Source: an uncultured Verrucomicrobiota bacterium (GTDB lineage: Bacteria; Verrucomicrobiota; Kiritimatiellia; Kiritimatiellales; Pontiellaceae). Taken from it: 64,000 nucleotides of DNA. The translations under genes were made by a program, and so were the position numbers. The stretch covers positions 1-64,000 of the forward strand of contig CAJYAJ010000002.1 of the NCBI GenBank assembly GCA_913065005.1, read 5' to 3'. Position 1 is the first letter of the stretch; the number at the start of each line of letters is the position of its first letter. The notes under the pieces are model-generated. The model was not told the DNA's origin. It saw nothing but the letters and a program-made list of their open reading frames with translations, and searched no databases. Shown here piece by piece: positions 1-10,521 of the stretch.

Positions 1-51
1 TATCTACTCATCGCACTGGCGATCAAAATCGTTAATCGCGCTAAACGGTAG
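1..51 (+). CDS. C-terminal fragment of an upstream protein (ends YLLIALAIKIVNRAKR*), probably membrane protein
   Basis: Open frame from base 1 to TAG at 49-51; hydrophobic then basic tail; truncated by window edge. Confidence 0.35.
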   Translation, partial: YLLIALAIKIVNRAKR

Positions 52-162
52 ACCTTCCGAAATAGCAAAGGAAATTCATCTAAACAAAAGTGCTCTTTTT
101 CAGGTATTCATTTTTCAGGCATTCATGACTAAGGTTTTGTCCCTTACCCCGATCACTATTAG

Positions 163-747
163 ATGAACATAGACTATCCAAAACATGTGCCGATGATGGT
201 CCTACCAGGCGTCCTTCTATTGCCGCATCAATTACTTCCTCTCCACATCTTTGAAGATAAATACAAAACCATGATCGAAGACGTCATTCACGGTGATCGA
301 ATCTTCGGCATTTGTGATGACTCCATCTACTCTCCGATCCATCGCAACAGCATCGCTTCGGTCGGCCTTCTGCACCTCTGCGAAAAACAGGAAAAAGGCA
401 CATCCAATCTCATGCTCCTCGGTCTCCAAAAAGTGCATATGCTGCACCTGAATGAAGAGAAAGCCTACCCACGTGTAGAGATCAACCCGATTGAACCGCC
501 TTCACTAGATAAACGCCAAACCGATGTGATACATGAACATATCCTTGAACGAATTGAACCGCTTTTACCTGATCACCCAAAAGCAACCGAAGTAATCGAA
601 ACCATGCAACAGATGCAAAACTTGGATTTGCTCATCGACTATGCAACGCAACTCATTCAGACGCACCCTACCCTTCAGAAAAAGATTTTCCAGACCATCG
701 AGATAAAAGAAAAAATGGCGCTGTTTGACGATCTCTTCTCAGATTAA
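163..747 (+). CDS. LON peptidase substrate-binding (N-terminal) domain protein
   Basis: ORF 194 aa; 'VLPGVLLLPHQLLPLHIFEDKYKTMIEDV' is the Lon N-domain signature; no ATPase or protease domain. Confidence 0.85.
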   Translation: MNIDYPKHVPMMVLPGVLLLPHQLLPLHIFEDKYKTMIEDVIHGDRIFGICDDSIYSPIHRNSIASVGLLHLCEKQEKGTSNLMLLGLQKVHMLHLNEEKAYPRVEINPIEPPSLDKRQTDVIHEHILERIEPLLPDHPKATEVIETMQQMQNLDLLIDYATQLIQTHPTLQKKIFQTIEIKEKMALFDDLFSD

Positions 748-765
748 ATCCTGTTCGAAGAAGGC

Positions 766-2238
766 CTAAAATTCAAGTGCATCGAATGCTGCTAGAAAGG
801 CAACAACCTGCTGCTTCAGAGCCGTTGCTCCACCTTCCAGATTACTCTCAATATTGATCGGCATTTGAGGGTCATGTAACGATTTGCGCACCAATATCCA
901 GCCATTTGGCACCGTAACATGGACCCCCTCAAAATTATCAGGGGTGCGTTCCCAATCTTCCTGGGCTTCCACATAATCAACAAACGCCTCCAATACCTGA
1001 TCGGCATAGGCTGAAAAATCCGCAACCTTAATTTTAGGCCGTATTTCAAGGGCTTCGGCTGGCTCTTGTAAAGATTCTATTAGCGTATCAATTGTTCCCG
1101 CTTGGGTATGATGCAACTGGGCAAGTTTCACTAAAATTTTTGCAATCTGATAAGCGCCATCATCCAAAAAATAGTTTTCCTTTAGGGCCCCATGGCCCGA
1201 CGTCTCTAACGCCAGCTCACTCGATACACCTGACTCATTCAACCGAATCGATTCATTGATCACATTTCGATAGCCCCGCTTAAAGCGATGATGAATCCCG
1301 CCAAGCGATTCAATCCACTGTTTAAGCCCTGAAGAGGTAACCGAATCGGTTACCACCGTCGTGCCCGGATGCTCCTCGAGAACAATGGCCGCCATCAAGG
1401 CAATAAAACGATTTCGATTAATCGGGTTTCCTTTTTTATCGACCGCACCCGCTCGATCCACATCGGTATCAAAAATGATACCAAAGTCTGCCTTCTGTTG
1501 GCGTACGGCCTCAACCATCGCCGACATCGCCGCAGCATCTTCAGGATTGGGAATATGATTCGGGAACATCCCATCCGGCTCCAAAAACTGACTTCCGGTT
1601 GTATCTGCACCCAGCGGTTGAAGAATCTGTTCAACAAAAAAGCCACCAGCCCCATTACCCGCATCCACAATAATATGCAACCCATCCAATGGCTTTTCCA
1701 TTCCGGTGCCGGCTCGAATAATAGAGACCAAATGAGCGCTATAATCAGGCATCAGCTCAGTGGTTTCGGTGCGTACAAGCAGCTGAGCTTCAAGAAGCCC
1801 TTTTTGTTCTGCACGCTTCAAAATGGAGGTTATATCTTTTTTATCAAGCCCTCCTGCTCGAGTAAAAAACTTCAATCCGTTTCGATTAAAAGGCAGATGA
1901 CTTGCCGTCAACATGATGGCGCCCTCATAGGCGTGTGGTTCAAATACTGTCGACATAAACATCGCAGGAGTGGACGCCAGCCCACAATCACCCACCGATC
2001 CATCTGAAAGCTCAATCCCCTCCGCAACCCCTTGCTTCAAGCTAGATGCTGAACATCGAGAATCATGCCCTATCGAAATACGCGGTTGAGAAATTCCACT
2101 CTCTTCCTTGATCCAATCAGCAAAAGCCCAGCCAAGTGTTCGTGCAATATCTGGCGTTAACGTTACGGGCTCATCCGCCACTCCTTCTAAAGCAACCCCA
2201 CGAATATCACTTCCGTTCTGCAGACTGGACCAATTCAC
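766..2238 (-). CDS. Phosphomannomutase/phosphoglucomutase family
   Basis: 'LTASHLP' phosphoserine loop, 'FDTDVDRAG' metal loop, C-terminal phosphate-binding domain. Confidence 0.85.
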   Translation of the reverse strand: MNWSSLQNGSDIRGVALEGVADEPVTLTPDIARTLGWAFADWIKEESGISQPRISIGHDSRCSASSLKQGVAEGIELSDGSVGDCGLASTPAMFMSTVFEPHAYEGAIMLTASHLPFNRNGLKFFTRAGGLDKKDITSILKRAEQKGLLEAQLLVRTETTELMPDYSAHLVSIIRAGTGMEKPLDGLHIIVDAGNGAGGFFVEQILQPLGADTTGSQFLEPDGMFPNHIPNPEDAAAMSAMVEAVRQQKADFGIIFDTDVDRAGAVDKKGNPINRNRFIALMAAIVLEEHPGTTVVTDSVTSSGLKQWIESLGGIHHRFKRGYRNVINESIRLNESGVSSELALETSGHGALKENYFLDDGAYQIAKILVKLAQLHHTQAGTIDTLIESLQEPAEALEIRPKIKVADFSAYADQVLEAFVDYVEAQEDWERTPDNFEGVHVTVPNGWILVRKSLHDPQMPINIESNLEGGATALKQQVVAFLAAFDALEF

Positions 2239-2241
2239 TCT

Positions 2242-4230
2242 TTAACCTTTTAATAAATTATGTGCCGCATCAACCACGCGCTCGACCGTAAAGCCAAATT
2301 TCTCTAGCAACACGGTGTAGGGTCCGGAAGCGCCAAAATCATCTTTACAGATCATCGCGCCTTTACGTCCCACATATCGTTCCCAGCCAAAGCTGGTTCC
2401 CGCCTCGATCGCCACTCGCAAATCACACGCATCGGGTAAGACACTTTCTTGATACGCCCCATCCTGTTGTTCAAACAACTCGCATGAAGGCATACTTACA
2501 ACCCGAACATTTACCGCTTCTTCCGCCAGCTTTTCCGCCGCATTGAGCGCCAGTTCCACTTCAGAACCCGTTGCAATTAAAAGTATGTCAGGTGAGCCTT
2601 CTCCACTCTGCCAAAGCGTGTATGCACCTTGGTGCAGACCACTAGCAGATGGATAAACGGAACGATCTAATGTCGGTAATCCTTGCCGCGTCAAGAGCAA
2701 CGCCGTCGGTCCGGTCTGATTCTGCATGGCCGCAATCCAAGCTTCCTTCACTTCATTCGCATCACCCGGACGAATCACCGTCAGATTATGGATCATGCGC
2801 AAACTCGCCGCAGTTTCAATTGGTTGGTGCGTTGGGCCATCTTCTCCCACACAAAAACTATCATGAGTGAAAACATAAATCACAGGAATGCCCATCAAAG
2901 CCGCTAATCTAGCTGCTGGACGCAAGAAATCTGCAAAGACCAAGAAGGTGCCCCCAAATACACGCAGTCCTCCATGCAACTGGATTCCATTCATAATCGC
3001 CGCCATACCCAATTCACGAACTCCAAAATGAAAGTTACGACCTTCAAAATGATCTTTACCGATATCTGAATACGCTTTCATATACGTATTATTGGAAGGA
3101 GCCAAATCAGCCGAACCACCAACCAGATAAGGAACCGCGTCAGCTAACGCTTGAATCGTTTTTCCGGAAGACGCACGAGTCGCTAATGACTCACCCGCCT
3201 CAAAGGAAGGAATCAACGCATCTAAATCCGGTAGCTCTTGCCCCATCGCTTGTTTCCATTCGCTTAAACGATCTGGATATTCAGAGCCCCAACGCGAGAA
3301 GAGCTCATTCCACTCCGCCTCCACCGCTTCCATCGCCACCGTACGCTGGGCAAACAGATCGCTCACCTCGTCCGACACATGAAACGCTTCCGGAGAAAGG
3401 CCTAATGCCTCTTTGGTTAACGCCACTTCATCCTCGCCCAAGGGAGCACCATGACAATCATGGCTCCCCGCTTTGTTCGGGGAACCAAAACCAATGGTTG
3501 TATTACAAATAATGACCGTTGGCTTCTCCTGTTCTGCCTGAGCCGCCTCAATCGCATCACCGATTTGTTGATGGTTATGCCCATCAATCTCAATCACTTG
3601 CCAATTATAGGCCTCCATCCGCTTGGTCACATCATCGGTATAGGTAATGTGTGTATCGCCCTCGATCGATATAAAATTTTGATCATAAAAAACAACGAGT
3701 TTTCCGAGACCATGGTTCCCCGCCAAAGAGAATGCTTCATGTGAAGCACCTTCTTCAAATTCGCCCTCCGAAGCGATCACATAGGTATAGTGATCGACCA
3801 AGGCATCCCGTTCCGTATTATACCGAGCTGTTAACATTTTTTCCGCAATTGCCATCCCTACACCATTGGCGCAACCTTGACCCAACGGCCCCGTTGTCGT
3901 CTCAATTCCGAGCGCATGCCCGAATTCTGGATGCCCCGCCGTGCGAGAACCCCACTGACGAAACTGTTTCAACTCATCCACCGTCATATCTTCAAAACCT
4001 GCCAAGTGCAGCAATGAATAATGCAACATCGATCCATGACCCGCTGAGAGAATAAAGCGATCTCGATCCGCCCACGCTGGATTTTTTGGATTATGTTTCA
4101 AATAATTAAGCCAAAGCACGGCAGCCACATCCGCCATACCCATCGGCATCCCTGGATGACCTGATTTTGCGGCCTGAACACCGTCCATTGAAAGGCCACG
4201 AATTGTATTTGCTGCAAGTTGTATATTCAT
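2242..4230 (-). CDS. tkt: Transketolase
   Basis: 662 aa; 'AANTIRGLSMDGVQAAKSGHPGMPMGMAD', 'THDSFCVGEDGPTHQPIE' motifs. Confidence 0.97.
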   Translation of the reverse strand: MNIQLAANTIRGLSMDGVQAAKSGHPGMPMGMADVAAVLWLNYLKHNPKNPAWADRDRFILSAGHGSMLHYSLLHLAGFEDMTVDELKQFRQWGSRTAGHPEFGHALGIETTTGPLGQGCANGVGMAIAEKMLTARYNTERDALVDHYTYVIASEGEFEEGASHEAFSLAGNHGLGKLVVFYDQNFISIEGDTHITYTDDVTKRMEAYNWQVIEIDGHNHQQIGDAIEAAQAEQEKPTVIICNTTIGFGSPNKAGSHDCHGAPLGEDEVALTKEALGLSPEAFHVSDEVSDLFAQRTVAMEAVEAEWNELFSRWGSEYPDRLSEWKQAMGQELPDLDALIPSFEAGESLATRASSGKTIQALADAVPYLVGGSADLAPSNNTYMKAYSDIGKDHFEGRNFHFGVRELGMAAIMNGIQLHGGLRVFGGTFLVFADFLRPAARLAALMGIPVIYVFTHDSFCVGEDGPTHQPIETAASLRMIHNLTVIRPGDANEVKEAWIAAMQNQTGPTALLLTRQGLPTLDRSVYPSASGLHQGAYTLWQSGEGSPDILLIATGSEVELALNAAEKLAEEAVNVRVVSMPSCELFEQQDGAYQESVLPDACDLRVAIEAGTSFGWERYVGRKGAMICKDDFGASGPYTVLLEKFGFTVERVVDAAHNLLKG

Positions 4231-4280
4231 TTTTTCCCTAATTTTAAAAGATCGGTAATTATATCATTCCATCTTTATGA

Positions 4281-5393
4281 TCAAATACTTGATACATTAA
4301 TTTTCGATACCGTCTCTTCAGCCTCCGGAACTAGATCAATCCAACCGCCTCCAAGAACCTCCGTATCATCATAAAAAACCGCCGCCTGCCCCGGTGCCAA
4401 AGCAAACTGAGGCTCCTCAAATTGAACTTGCGCAAATCCATCACCCTGAGGCGCAATCATCGCCCATGCCCCTTGGCTTCCGTATCGAGGGCGCACCAAA
4501 CAACGCATTGGTTCATCCGACTCTGCATGAATCCAGTGAAGATCCCGAACGAGGCACATTTTCGACAAAACTCCCGGACGTGGGGCAATTTCAACACAAT
4601 TATTCACTTTATCTAAGCGCTTCACATACATGCGCTTCCCTAAGGCAACTCCCAATCCGCCTCGTTGACCAACCGTAAAATGATGTAATCCTTGATGACG
4701 CCCCACCACACGTCCGGTTTGATCCACAATCTCACCTTCCACCGCCACAGAATCATTCCGCTGCTCTACATAATGAGCCAACCGTCCCTCTTTAATAAAG
4801 CAAAGATCTTGGCGATCCCCCCGCGGTACAATCGGAAGTCCCCGTTCTTTAGAATAGGCGCGTACCTCTGGTTTCGGCAAATCCGCCAATGGAAACATCA
4901 AATGCTCCAACTGATACTGACTCAACCGATGCAAAAAATAAGACTGATCTTTTTCAGGATCTTTCGCGCAAAAGAGACGATGAAATCCAGCCTCATCCTT
5001 CTCCACCCGTGCATAATGCCCCGTGGCAACCGATTGACAGCCCAACTGCTCCGCCCGCGTCAGTAAAAAACCAAATTTAATAAACGCATTACACTGAATA
5101 CAAGGCGAAGGCGTCTCACCTGCCGCATACCCCTCCACAAACGGATCCACAATCTTTTCCGCGAATACCTCCTGCGCATTCACAACATAGTGCCGTATAT
5201 CCAGAAAATCACACACCCTTCGAGCCCGCTCCACATCTTCAAGCGAACAACAGCGCGAGCCCTCTTTCCACATATGCGCCGTCAACCCAATCACTTCATA
5301 GCCTTGATCAACCAACATCGCAGCCACAGCGGAACTATCAGTTCCCCCACTCATCCCAACCGCTACGCGTATTTTTGTCTCTTTGCACTGCAT
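4281..5393 (-). CDS. mnmA: tRNA-specific 2-thiouridylase MnmA (ORF extends to 5486; start probably 5393 or 5420)
   Basis: 'VAVGMSGGTDSSAVAAMLVDQGYEVIGLTAHMW' PP-loop, 'PCIQCNAFIKF' and 'ATGHYARV' motifs. Confidence 0.92.
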   Translation of the reverse strand: MQCKETKIRVAVGMSGGTDSSAVAAMLVDQGYEVIGLTAHMWKEGSRCCSLEDVERARRVCDFLDIRHYVVNAQEVFAEKIVDPFVEGYAAGETPSPCIQCNAFIKFGFLLTRAEQLGCQSVATGHYARVEKDEAGFHRLFCAKDPEKDQSYFLHRLSQYQLEHLMFPLADLPKPEVRAYSKERGLPIVPRGDRQDLCFIKEGRLAHYVEQRNDSVAVEGEIVDQTGRVVGRHQGLHHFTVGQRGGLGVALGKRMYVKRLDKVNNCVEIAPRPGVLSKMCLVRDLHWIHAESDEPMRCLVRPRYGSQGAWAMIAPQGDGFAQVQFEEPQFALAPGQAAVFYDDTEVLGGGWIDLVPEAEETVSKINVSSI

Positions 5394-5569
5394 CCGCAAA
5401 AACCTATCTTCTACACTCATCCATAGCAAGGGGTCATTTACACGATTATAAATCGTGATTTCTGAACAAGCGGGCCCTCCCAACAACCCCGTAATTTAAC
5501 ACATATGGGTTTGACAGATTCGCAATAAACAGTTTTTCTCTACGCCTTTACGAACGAAGGAGAAACACC

Positions 5570-5725
5570 ATGTCGATGCACAGCAGTTTGAAAGGCGCCG
5601 CGAAGATTCGCACCAAGCGAAATGTACTGAAACGTTTTGAACGCGTAGACAGCTTAAAAAAAGATGGCCGCTGGAAAGAAGGCGACCGCGCATACGGTCT
5701 GCCCAAAACCAAACCCGAAGAGTAG
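5570..5725 (+). CDS. Small basic protein (51 aa) of the Verrucomicrobia/Chlamydiae type
   Basis: MSMHSSLKGAAKIRTKRNVLKRFERVDSLKKDGRWKEGDRAYGLPKTKPEE*; below the ORF-track length cut-off; RBS 'gaagga' upstream; terminator downstream; resembles the small basic protein family known in PVC genomes. Confidence 0.8.
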   Translation: MSMHSSLKGAAKIRTKRNVLKRFERVDSLKKDGRWKEGDRAYGLPKTKPEE

Positions 5726-5746
5726 ACCTTCACGGGCCACCAATTC

Positions 5747-5780
5747 AAAGCACCTTCGCTCAAGGCAAGGTGCTTTTTTT
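5747..5780 (+). terminator. Rho-independent terminator after the small basic protein gene
   Basis: Inverted repeat AAAGCACCTT-10nt-AAGGTGCTTT followed by T-run. Confidence 0.8.
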
Positions 5781-6539
5781 ATGATGAAACCCCAACCTCC
5801 CATCCGACTTCAAAAATTCATGGCCGACTGCGGTCTTGGCTCCCGCCGTTTTTGCGAAACGCTCATCACCGCCGGACGCGTCAAAGTAGATGGAAAAGTC
5901 ATCACCGAACTCGGCACGCGCGTCGAGCCAGGTCGTCAACACGTCGAATGCAACGGCAAGATACTGCAGATTGAACCCCCCATCACCCTGCTATTAAATA
6001 AACCCCCGAAAGTTATCTGTACTTCAGATGACCCCAAAGGACGAACCACGGTTCTCGATCTACTCGACGATCTACCCGAACGGGTCTACACCGTTGGTCG
6101 CCTCGATTTCATGAGCGAAGGTCTTATTCTGGTTACCAATGATGGCGAACTAACTCATACCCTCATGCACCCCAAACACCATATCGAAAAAACCTATCAA
6201 GTCTGGGTCGATAAACCCCTCGGACATTTCCAACAGCAAAAAGCAATCAAAGGCATTCCCAACAAAGGCGAAGTACTCCGTGTAAAATCAATCAGCGAAG
6301 GCACCCACACACGACAGGGAGTCATTCATACCATTATTCTCGAAGAAGGCCGTAACCGGCATATTCGGCGACTCATGGAATACTTCGAACGAAAAATCTT
6401 TCGCCTACAGCGTACCCACATCGGCCCCCTCCAGCTTGACACCCTCAAACCCGGTGAATGGCGCCGTGCAAAACCCTCTGAACTGAAGCTCTTACGTCAA
6501 TTTCTCGCCCAAAATACGGTTGACTCAGACGACGAATAA
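5781..6539 (+). CDS. RsuA/RluB/RluE-type pseudouridine synthase
   Basis: S4 domain 'IRLQKFMADCGLGSRRFCETLITAGRVKVDG' then 'VGRLDFMSEGLILVTNDGEL' catalytic motif; start trimmed from the track ORF at 5664. Confidence 0.92.
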   Translation: MMKPQPPIRLQKFMADCGLGSRRFCETLITAGRVKVDGKVITELGTRVEPGRQHVECNGKILQIEPPITLLLNKPPKVICTSDDPKGRTTVLDLLDDLPERVYTVGRLDFMSEGLILVTNDGELTHTLMHPKHHIEKTYQVWVDKPLGHFQQQKAIKGIPNKGEVLRVKSISEGTHTRQGVIHTIILEEGRNRHIRRLMEYFERKIFRLQRTHIGPLQLDTLKPGEWRRAKPSELKLLRQFLAQNTVDSDDE

Positions 6540-6583
6540 GATCAGCTTTAACCTCTTTTATGGAATAAGACAGGAGAAGAAGA

Positions 6584-7864
6584 ATGAGCCAACTTGAAAC
6601 CCAATGCTTACACGCAGGATATGAGCAAGCAGAAGCAACAACCAAATCACATGCTGCACCGCTATATCGAACTACATCCTATCGCTTTGATAGCGCTGAA
6701 CATGCCAATAACCTTTTCACCTTAAAAGAGTTGGGAAACATCTATACCCGCTTAATGAATCCCACAACCGATATTCTCGAGCAACGGGTAGCAGCACTCG
6801 ACGGAGGGGCAGCAGCTCTCGCGCTAGCATCCGGAACCAGCGCCGCCTTCTACAGCATCATCAATCTGGCCAGCAAAGGCGATGAAATCGTCTCTGCAAA
6901 CAACCTCTATGGTGGAACGTATACCCAATTTAACGACATTTTGCCCTCCATGGGCATCACCGTTAAAATGGTCGACCCCCTCAACCCAGAAAACTTTGCA
7001 GCCGCAATTACCGACAAAACAAAAGCACTCTTTTGCGAAGTAGTCGGCAATCCGCTCTTAGATTTGGTCGATCTACAAGCCATTGGAGATATTGCCCATG
7101 CACATGGTTTACCCCTCATTGTGGACGCCACCTTCTCTACTCCTGCGCTATGCCGACCGCTCGAACATGGCGCTGACATCGTAATCCATTCTCTAACCAA
7201 ATGGCTCGGCGGTCACGGAACCGTCATTGGCGGCATCGTAGTCGATTCAGGCAAATTCGACTGGACCACCGGGAAACACCCCCTTCTCTCCGATCCCGAA
7301 CCCAGCTATTGGAATACCAGCTTTGCAAACGATCTCGGTGATCTGGCTCCACTAGCCTACATCCTGCGGATGCGGCTCATTCCGCTACGTAATCTAGGCG
7401 CCTGCATTTCACCTGATAATTCGTGGCAAGCCATTCAAGGCATTGAAACGCTGCCCCTCCGAATGGAAAGACATTCCGAAAACGGACTTGCCGTAGCCAA
7501 ACATCTCCAAAACCATGCCAAAGTGGAATGGGTGCGCCATCCTGCCCTAGAAGGCGATAGTTCATACGAACTTGCACAAAAATATATGCCAAAAGGATCC
7601 GGTGGTATGGTTGTTTTTGGTGTAAAAGGAGGAGCAGAAGCTGGACGAACCTTTATTGAAAAATTGCAGATCTTCTCACATTTAGCCAATGTGGGTGATG
7701 CTCGCAGCTTAGCCATTCATCCCGCAAGCACAACCCACTCACAGCTCTCGGAAGAACAACAACTCAGTGCAAGGATTACTCCCGACTTGGTTCGTTTATC
7801 CGTAGGCATTGAGCACATCGACGATATCTTAACGGACATTGATCAAGCATTGGCTGCCGTTTAA
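6584..7864 (+). CDS. metY: O-acetylhomoserine aminocarboxypropyltransferase (Cys/Met metabolism PLP enzyme)
   Basis: 'ETQCLHAGYEQAEATTKSHAAPLYRTTSYRFDSAEHA', PLP Lys in 'HSLTKWLGGHGTVIGG'; adjacent to metX. Confidence 0.93.
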   Translation: MSQLETQCLHAGYEQAEATTKSHAAPLYRTTSYRFDSAEHANNLFTLKELGNIYTRLMNPTTDILEQRVAALDGGAAALALASGTSAAFYSIINLASKGDEIVSANNLYGGTYTQFNDILPSMGITVKMVDPLNPENFAAAITDKTKALFCEVVGNPLLDLVDLQAIGDIAHAHGLPLIVDATFSTPALCRPLEHGADIVIHSLTKWLGGHGTVIGGIVVDSGKFDWTTGKHPLLSDPEPSYWNTSFANDLGDLAPLAYILRMRLIPLRNLGACISPDNSWQAIQGIETLPLRMERHSENGLAVAKHLQNHAKVEWVRHPALEGDSSYELAQKYMPKGSGGMVVFGVKGGAEAGRTFIEKLQIFSHLANVGDARSLAIHPASTTHSQLSEEQQLSARITPDLVRLSVGIEHIDDILTDIDQALAAV

Positions 7865-7878
7865 TCCAGCCGAAAAAC

Positions 7879-9039
7879 ATGAATAAGGAGTGTGCATTGA
7901 ACGTTTGCACCCAATTTTATACATATGGTGATAGTGCTCAAGATCAGCTTCTGTTGCAAGACGGCAGCTCCTTTGGCCCGATCACCATTGCCTATGAAAC
8001 CTTCGGCAAGCTGAACGAATCAAAAAACAACGCCATACTCCTTTTCCATGCCCTTTCCGGATCACAACATGCCGCCGGCAACAACCCCTCCGTCGATCCC
8101 GCCGGAGAACGCTGGACATCCGAATGTCAAACCGGATGGTGGGATGCCTTCGTCGGTTCAGGCAAGATGCTCGATACCGATCACTATTTCATCATTTGCT
8201 GCAACTATTTCGGCGGATGCTACGGTAGCACCGGACCCAGCTCTATCAATCCCGCCACAGACAAACCCTATGGTGGTTCCTTTCCGCATGTTCAATTCAG
8301 CGATATCGTAGATGCACAGTTGCCCCTCTTCAGTCATCTTGGCATCGATCACTTTTATGCCGTCATCGGTTCTTCCCTCGGTGGCATGATGGCTCTTAAT
8401 TTTTCCACACGCTATCCAACCAAAACCAACCGCGTCATAACCATTGCATGTGGATTGCGGGCTCCCACCCTCACCAAAGTCCACAATTTAGAACAGATTC
8501 TCTCTATCGAGAATGATCCTAACTTTTGCAATGGGCATTATTATGACGGGCCCGAACCCCTACGAGGTCTAGCACTCGCCCGCATGATCTCCCATAAAAC
8601 CTTCGTTTCATTAGCCGATATGGAAGCCCGCATGAACGATCGCTGCGAACAAGAAAAAGATGAATTCTCGTGGTATAAGATTCGCCGTCCGCTTGAATCT
8701 TATCTCCTCCACCAAGGCCGTAAATTTGTCCGCCGTTTCGACGCTAATACCTATCTAAACTTAATTGCTGCCTGGTCTCAATTTGATCTGAAAAACGATC
8801 TAAAAGCAGTCTCCGATCAGACCCTTTTTCAATCATGCCAGCATCAAAACCATCTGATATTCAGTATTGATTCTGACTGCTGCTTTTATCCAGAAGAGCA
8901 ACAAGACGTATTCGATGCCCTTCAAGCATCCGGTGTACCAAGCACCTACCAAATAGTCAGCTCGGAAAAAGGCCACGACTCCTTTCTACTTGAACCCAAC
9001 CTGTATCAAACTCATATCAAGGAACTACTCGACTCATGA
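7879..9039 (+). CDS. metX: Homoserine O-acetyltransferase (start could be TTG at 7897, preceded by AAGGAG)
   Basis: 'GPITIAYETFGKLN', 'LFHALSGSQHAAG', nucleophile 'IGSSLGGMMALNF', 'KGHDSFLLE'. Confidence 0.93.
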   Translation: MNKECALNVCTQFYTYGDSAQDQLLLQDGSSFGPITIAYETFGKLNESKNNAILLFHALSGSQHAAGNNPSVDPAGERWTSECQTGWWDAFVGSGKMLDTDHYFIICCNYFGGCYGSTGPSSINPATDKPYGGSFPHVQFSDIVDAQLPLFSHLGIDHFYAVIGSSLGGMMALNFSTRYPTKTNRVITIACGLRAPTLTKVHNLEQILSIENDPNFCNGHYYDGPEPLRGLALARMISHKTFVSLADMEARMNDRCEQEKDEFSWYKIRRPLESYLLHQGRKFVRRFDANTYLNLIAAWSQFDLKNDLKAVSDQTLFQSCQHQNHLIFSIDSDCCFYPEEQQDVFDALQASGVPSTYQIVSSEKGHDSFLLEPNLYQTHIKELLDS

Positions 9040-9800
9040 TTGCACTCCTTTCCCCATCCAAAAACATGGATATGGAAACCTATTCCGATCAAACGGTTAC
9101 ACAACCTGATTTTCTAAAAAAATCGGAAGAATTGATCCACGAACTTCGAAAAATGAAAACCGATGAACTCGGCGAATTCATGGAAATTAGTCATAAACTA
9201 GCCCTTCTCAACCAAGAACGTTTTCAAAACTGGAACCCTACATTCACTCCCGAAAATGCAAAACCCGCCCTTTTTGCTTTCACTGGCGATGTGTACGATG
9301 GTCTAGATGCACCCACACTAAAGGCAGACGAGCAAACCTATGCCCAAGATCATCTCCGCATCTTGTCAGGTCTCTACGGAATTCTACGCCCCCTTGACCT
9401 CATTCAAGCCTACCGGCTAGAAATGGGTCGACCTCTCCAAACCAAGCAAGCACCCAACCTATATACCTTTTGGAAAGAATCAATTGGAACCCATCTCAAA
9501 CAGGTAACCGACACCCCCCTCATTAACCTCGCATCACAAGAATATTTCAAAGCCGTACCTCAAAAAGAGCTCCCCCATCGAATCATCTCACCTGTATTCA
9601 AAGATGAAAAAAACGGAACCTTTAAAATCATTAGTTTCTATGCAAAAAAAGCACGCGGCTACATGGCTCGCTACCTTATTCAGAATCGCGTAACAAAACG
9701 TGAAGACCTTCTCGCATTTAACCTCAACGGCTATCGGTATGATGAAGAAGCATCAACCCCCACCGAACCCGTGTTCATCCGCCCCGCCTCCGCATTATGA
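9036..9800 (+). CDS. yaaA: Peroxide stress protein YaaA family (DUF328)
   Basis: 'IALLSPSKNMDME', 'LFAFTGDVYDGLDA', 'FKDEKNGTFKIISFYAKKARG'. Confidence 0.93.
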   Translation: MIALLSPSKNMDMETYSDQTVTQPDFLKKSEELIHELRKMKTDELGEFMEISHKLALLNQERFQNWNPTFTPENAKPALFAFTGDVYDGLDAPTLKADEQTYAQDHLRILSGLYGILRPLDLIQAYRLEMGRPLQTKQAPNLYTFWKESIGTHLKQVTDTPLINLASQEYFKAVPQKELPHRIISPVFKDEKNGTFKIISFYAKKARGYMARYLIQNRVTKREDLLAFNLNGYRYDEEASTPTEPVFIRPASAL

Positions 9801-10519
9801 TTTACGCAATATTGGGTGACATTCATGCAAACCTGGAAGCCCTCCAATCGGTTATTTCAGATGCCAAACAACAAGGAGCTCAACGCTTTGTCTGCACAGG
9901 TGATATCGTAGGCTACAACGCAAATCCCTCGGAATGCCTCGCCCAACTCAACCAATTAGATTGCGCCTTCGTGAAAGGCAACCACGATGAATACTGTAGT
10001 AGTCGTATTCCATTAAACATCTTTAACCCATCTGTTCGAGACTCCCTCCGCTGGACACGACAGCGATTAACACGGGCTGAAAAACGAATCCTCAAACAAG
10101 CTCCGCTTGTCATGGATGTAGACGGATTTACACTGGTGCATAGCTCCCTCCACCATCCCGATCAGTGGGATTATGTCCTCAATACACAAAATGCTATCGA
10201 TCATTTCCGTAATCAATTCAGCCCCGTCTGCTTTATTGGTCACAGCCACATTCCTACCGCCTTTGTAAAAAACAATCGCGTTGAACATGGTTCATTTGAA
10301 TCCCTTACCATCCAACCTGCATATCGATACCTCATCAACGTAGGCTCTGTCGGACAACCCCGCGACCATAATCCCGATGCCGCTTATGTACTCTACGACA
10401 CAGATCAAGCACGCATTAATCTACGAAGAGTGGCGTATGATCGCGACCAAACACAGAAAAAAATCCGAGCCGCTGGGCTTCCTTTTCGGAATGCATTACG
10501 CCTCGATCGAGGACGCTAA
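9797..10519 (+). CDS. Metallophosphoesterase (YfcE/MJ0936-like)
   Basis: 'GDIHANLEAL', 'CTGDIVGYNANPSE', 'VKGNHDEYC', 'GHSHIPTAF' motifs. Confidence 0.9.
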   Translation: MIYAILGDIHANLEALQSVISDAKQQGAQRFVCTGDIVGYNANPSECLAQLNQLDCAFVKGNHDEYCSSRIPLNIFNPSVRDSLRWTRQRLTRAEKRILKQAPLVMDVDGFTLVHSSLHHPDQWDYVLNTQNAIDHFRNQFSPVCFIGHSHIPTAFVKNNRVEHGSFESLTIQPAYRYLINVGSVGQPRDHNPDAAYVLYDTDQARINLRRVAYDRDQTQKKIRAAGLPFRNALRLDRGR

Positions 10520-10521
10520 CC

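Noticed and set aside
1369-2007. 212-aa + strand ORF antisense to the phosphoglucomutase gene
   Set aside because: Fully antisense to a well-supported gene; low-complexity basic composition without recognisable domain.
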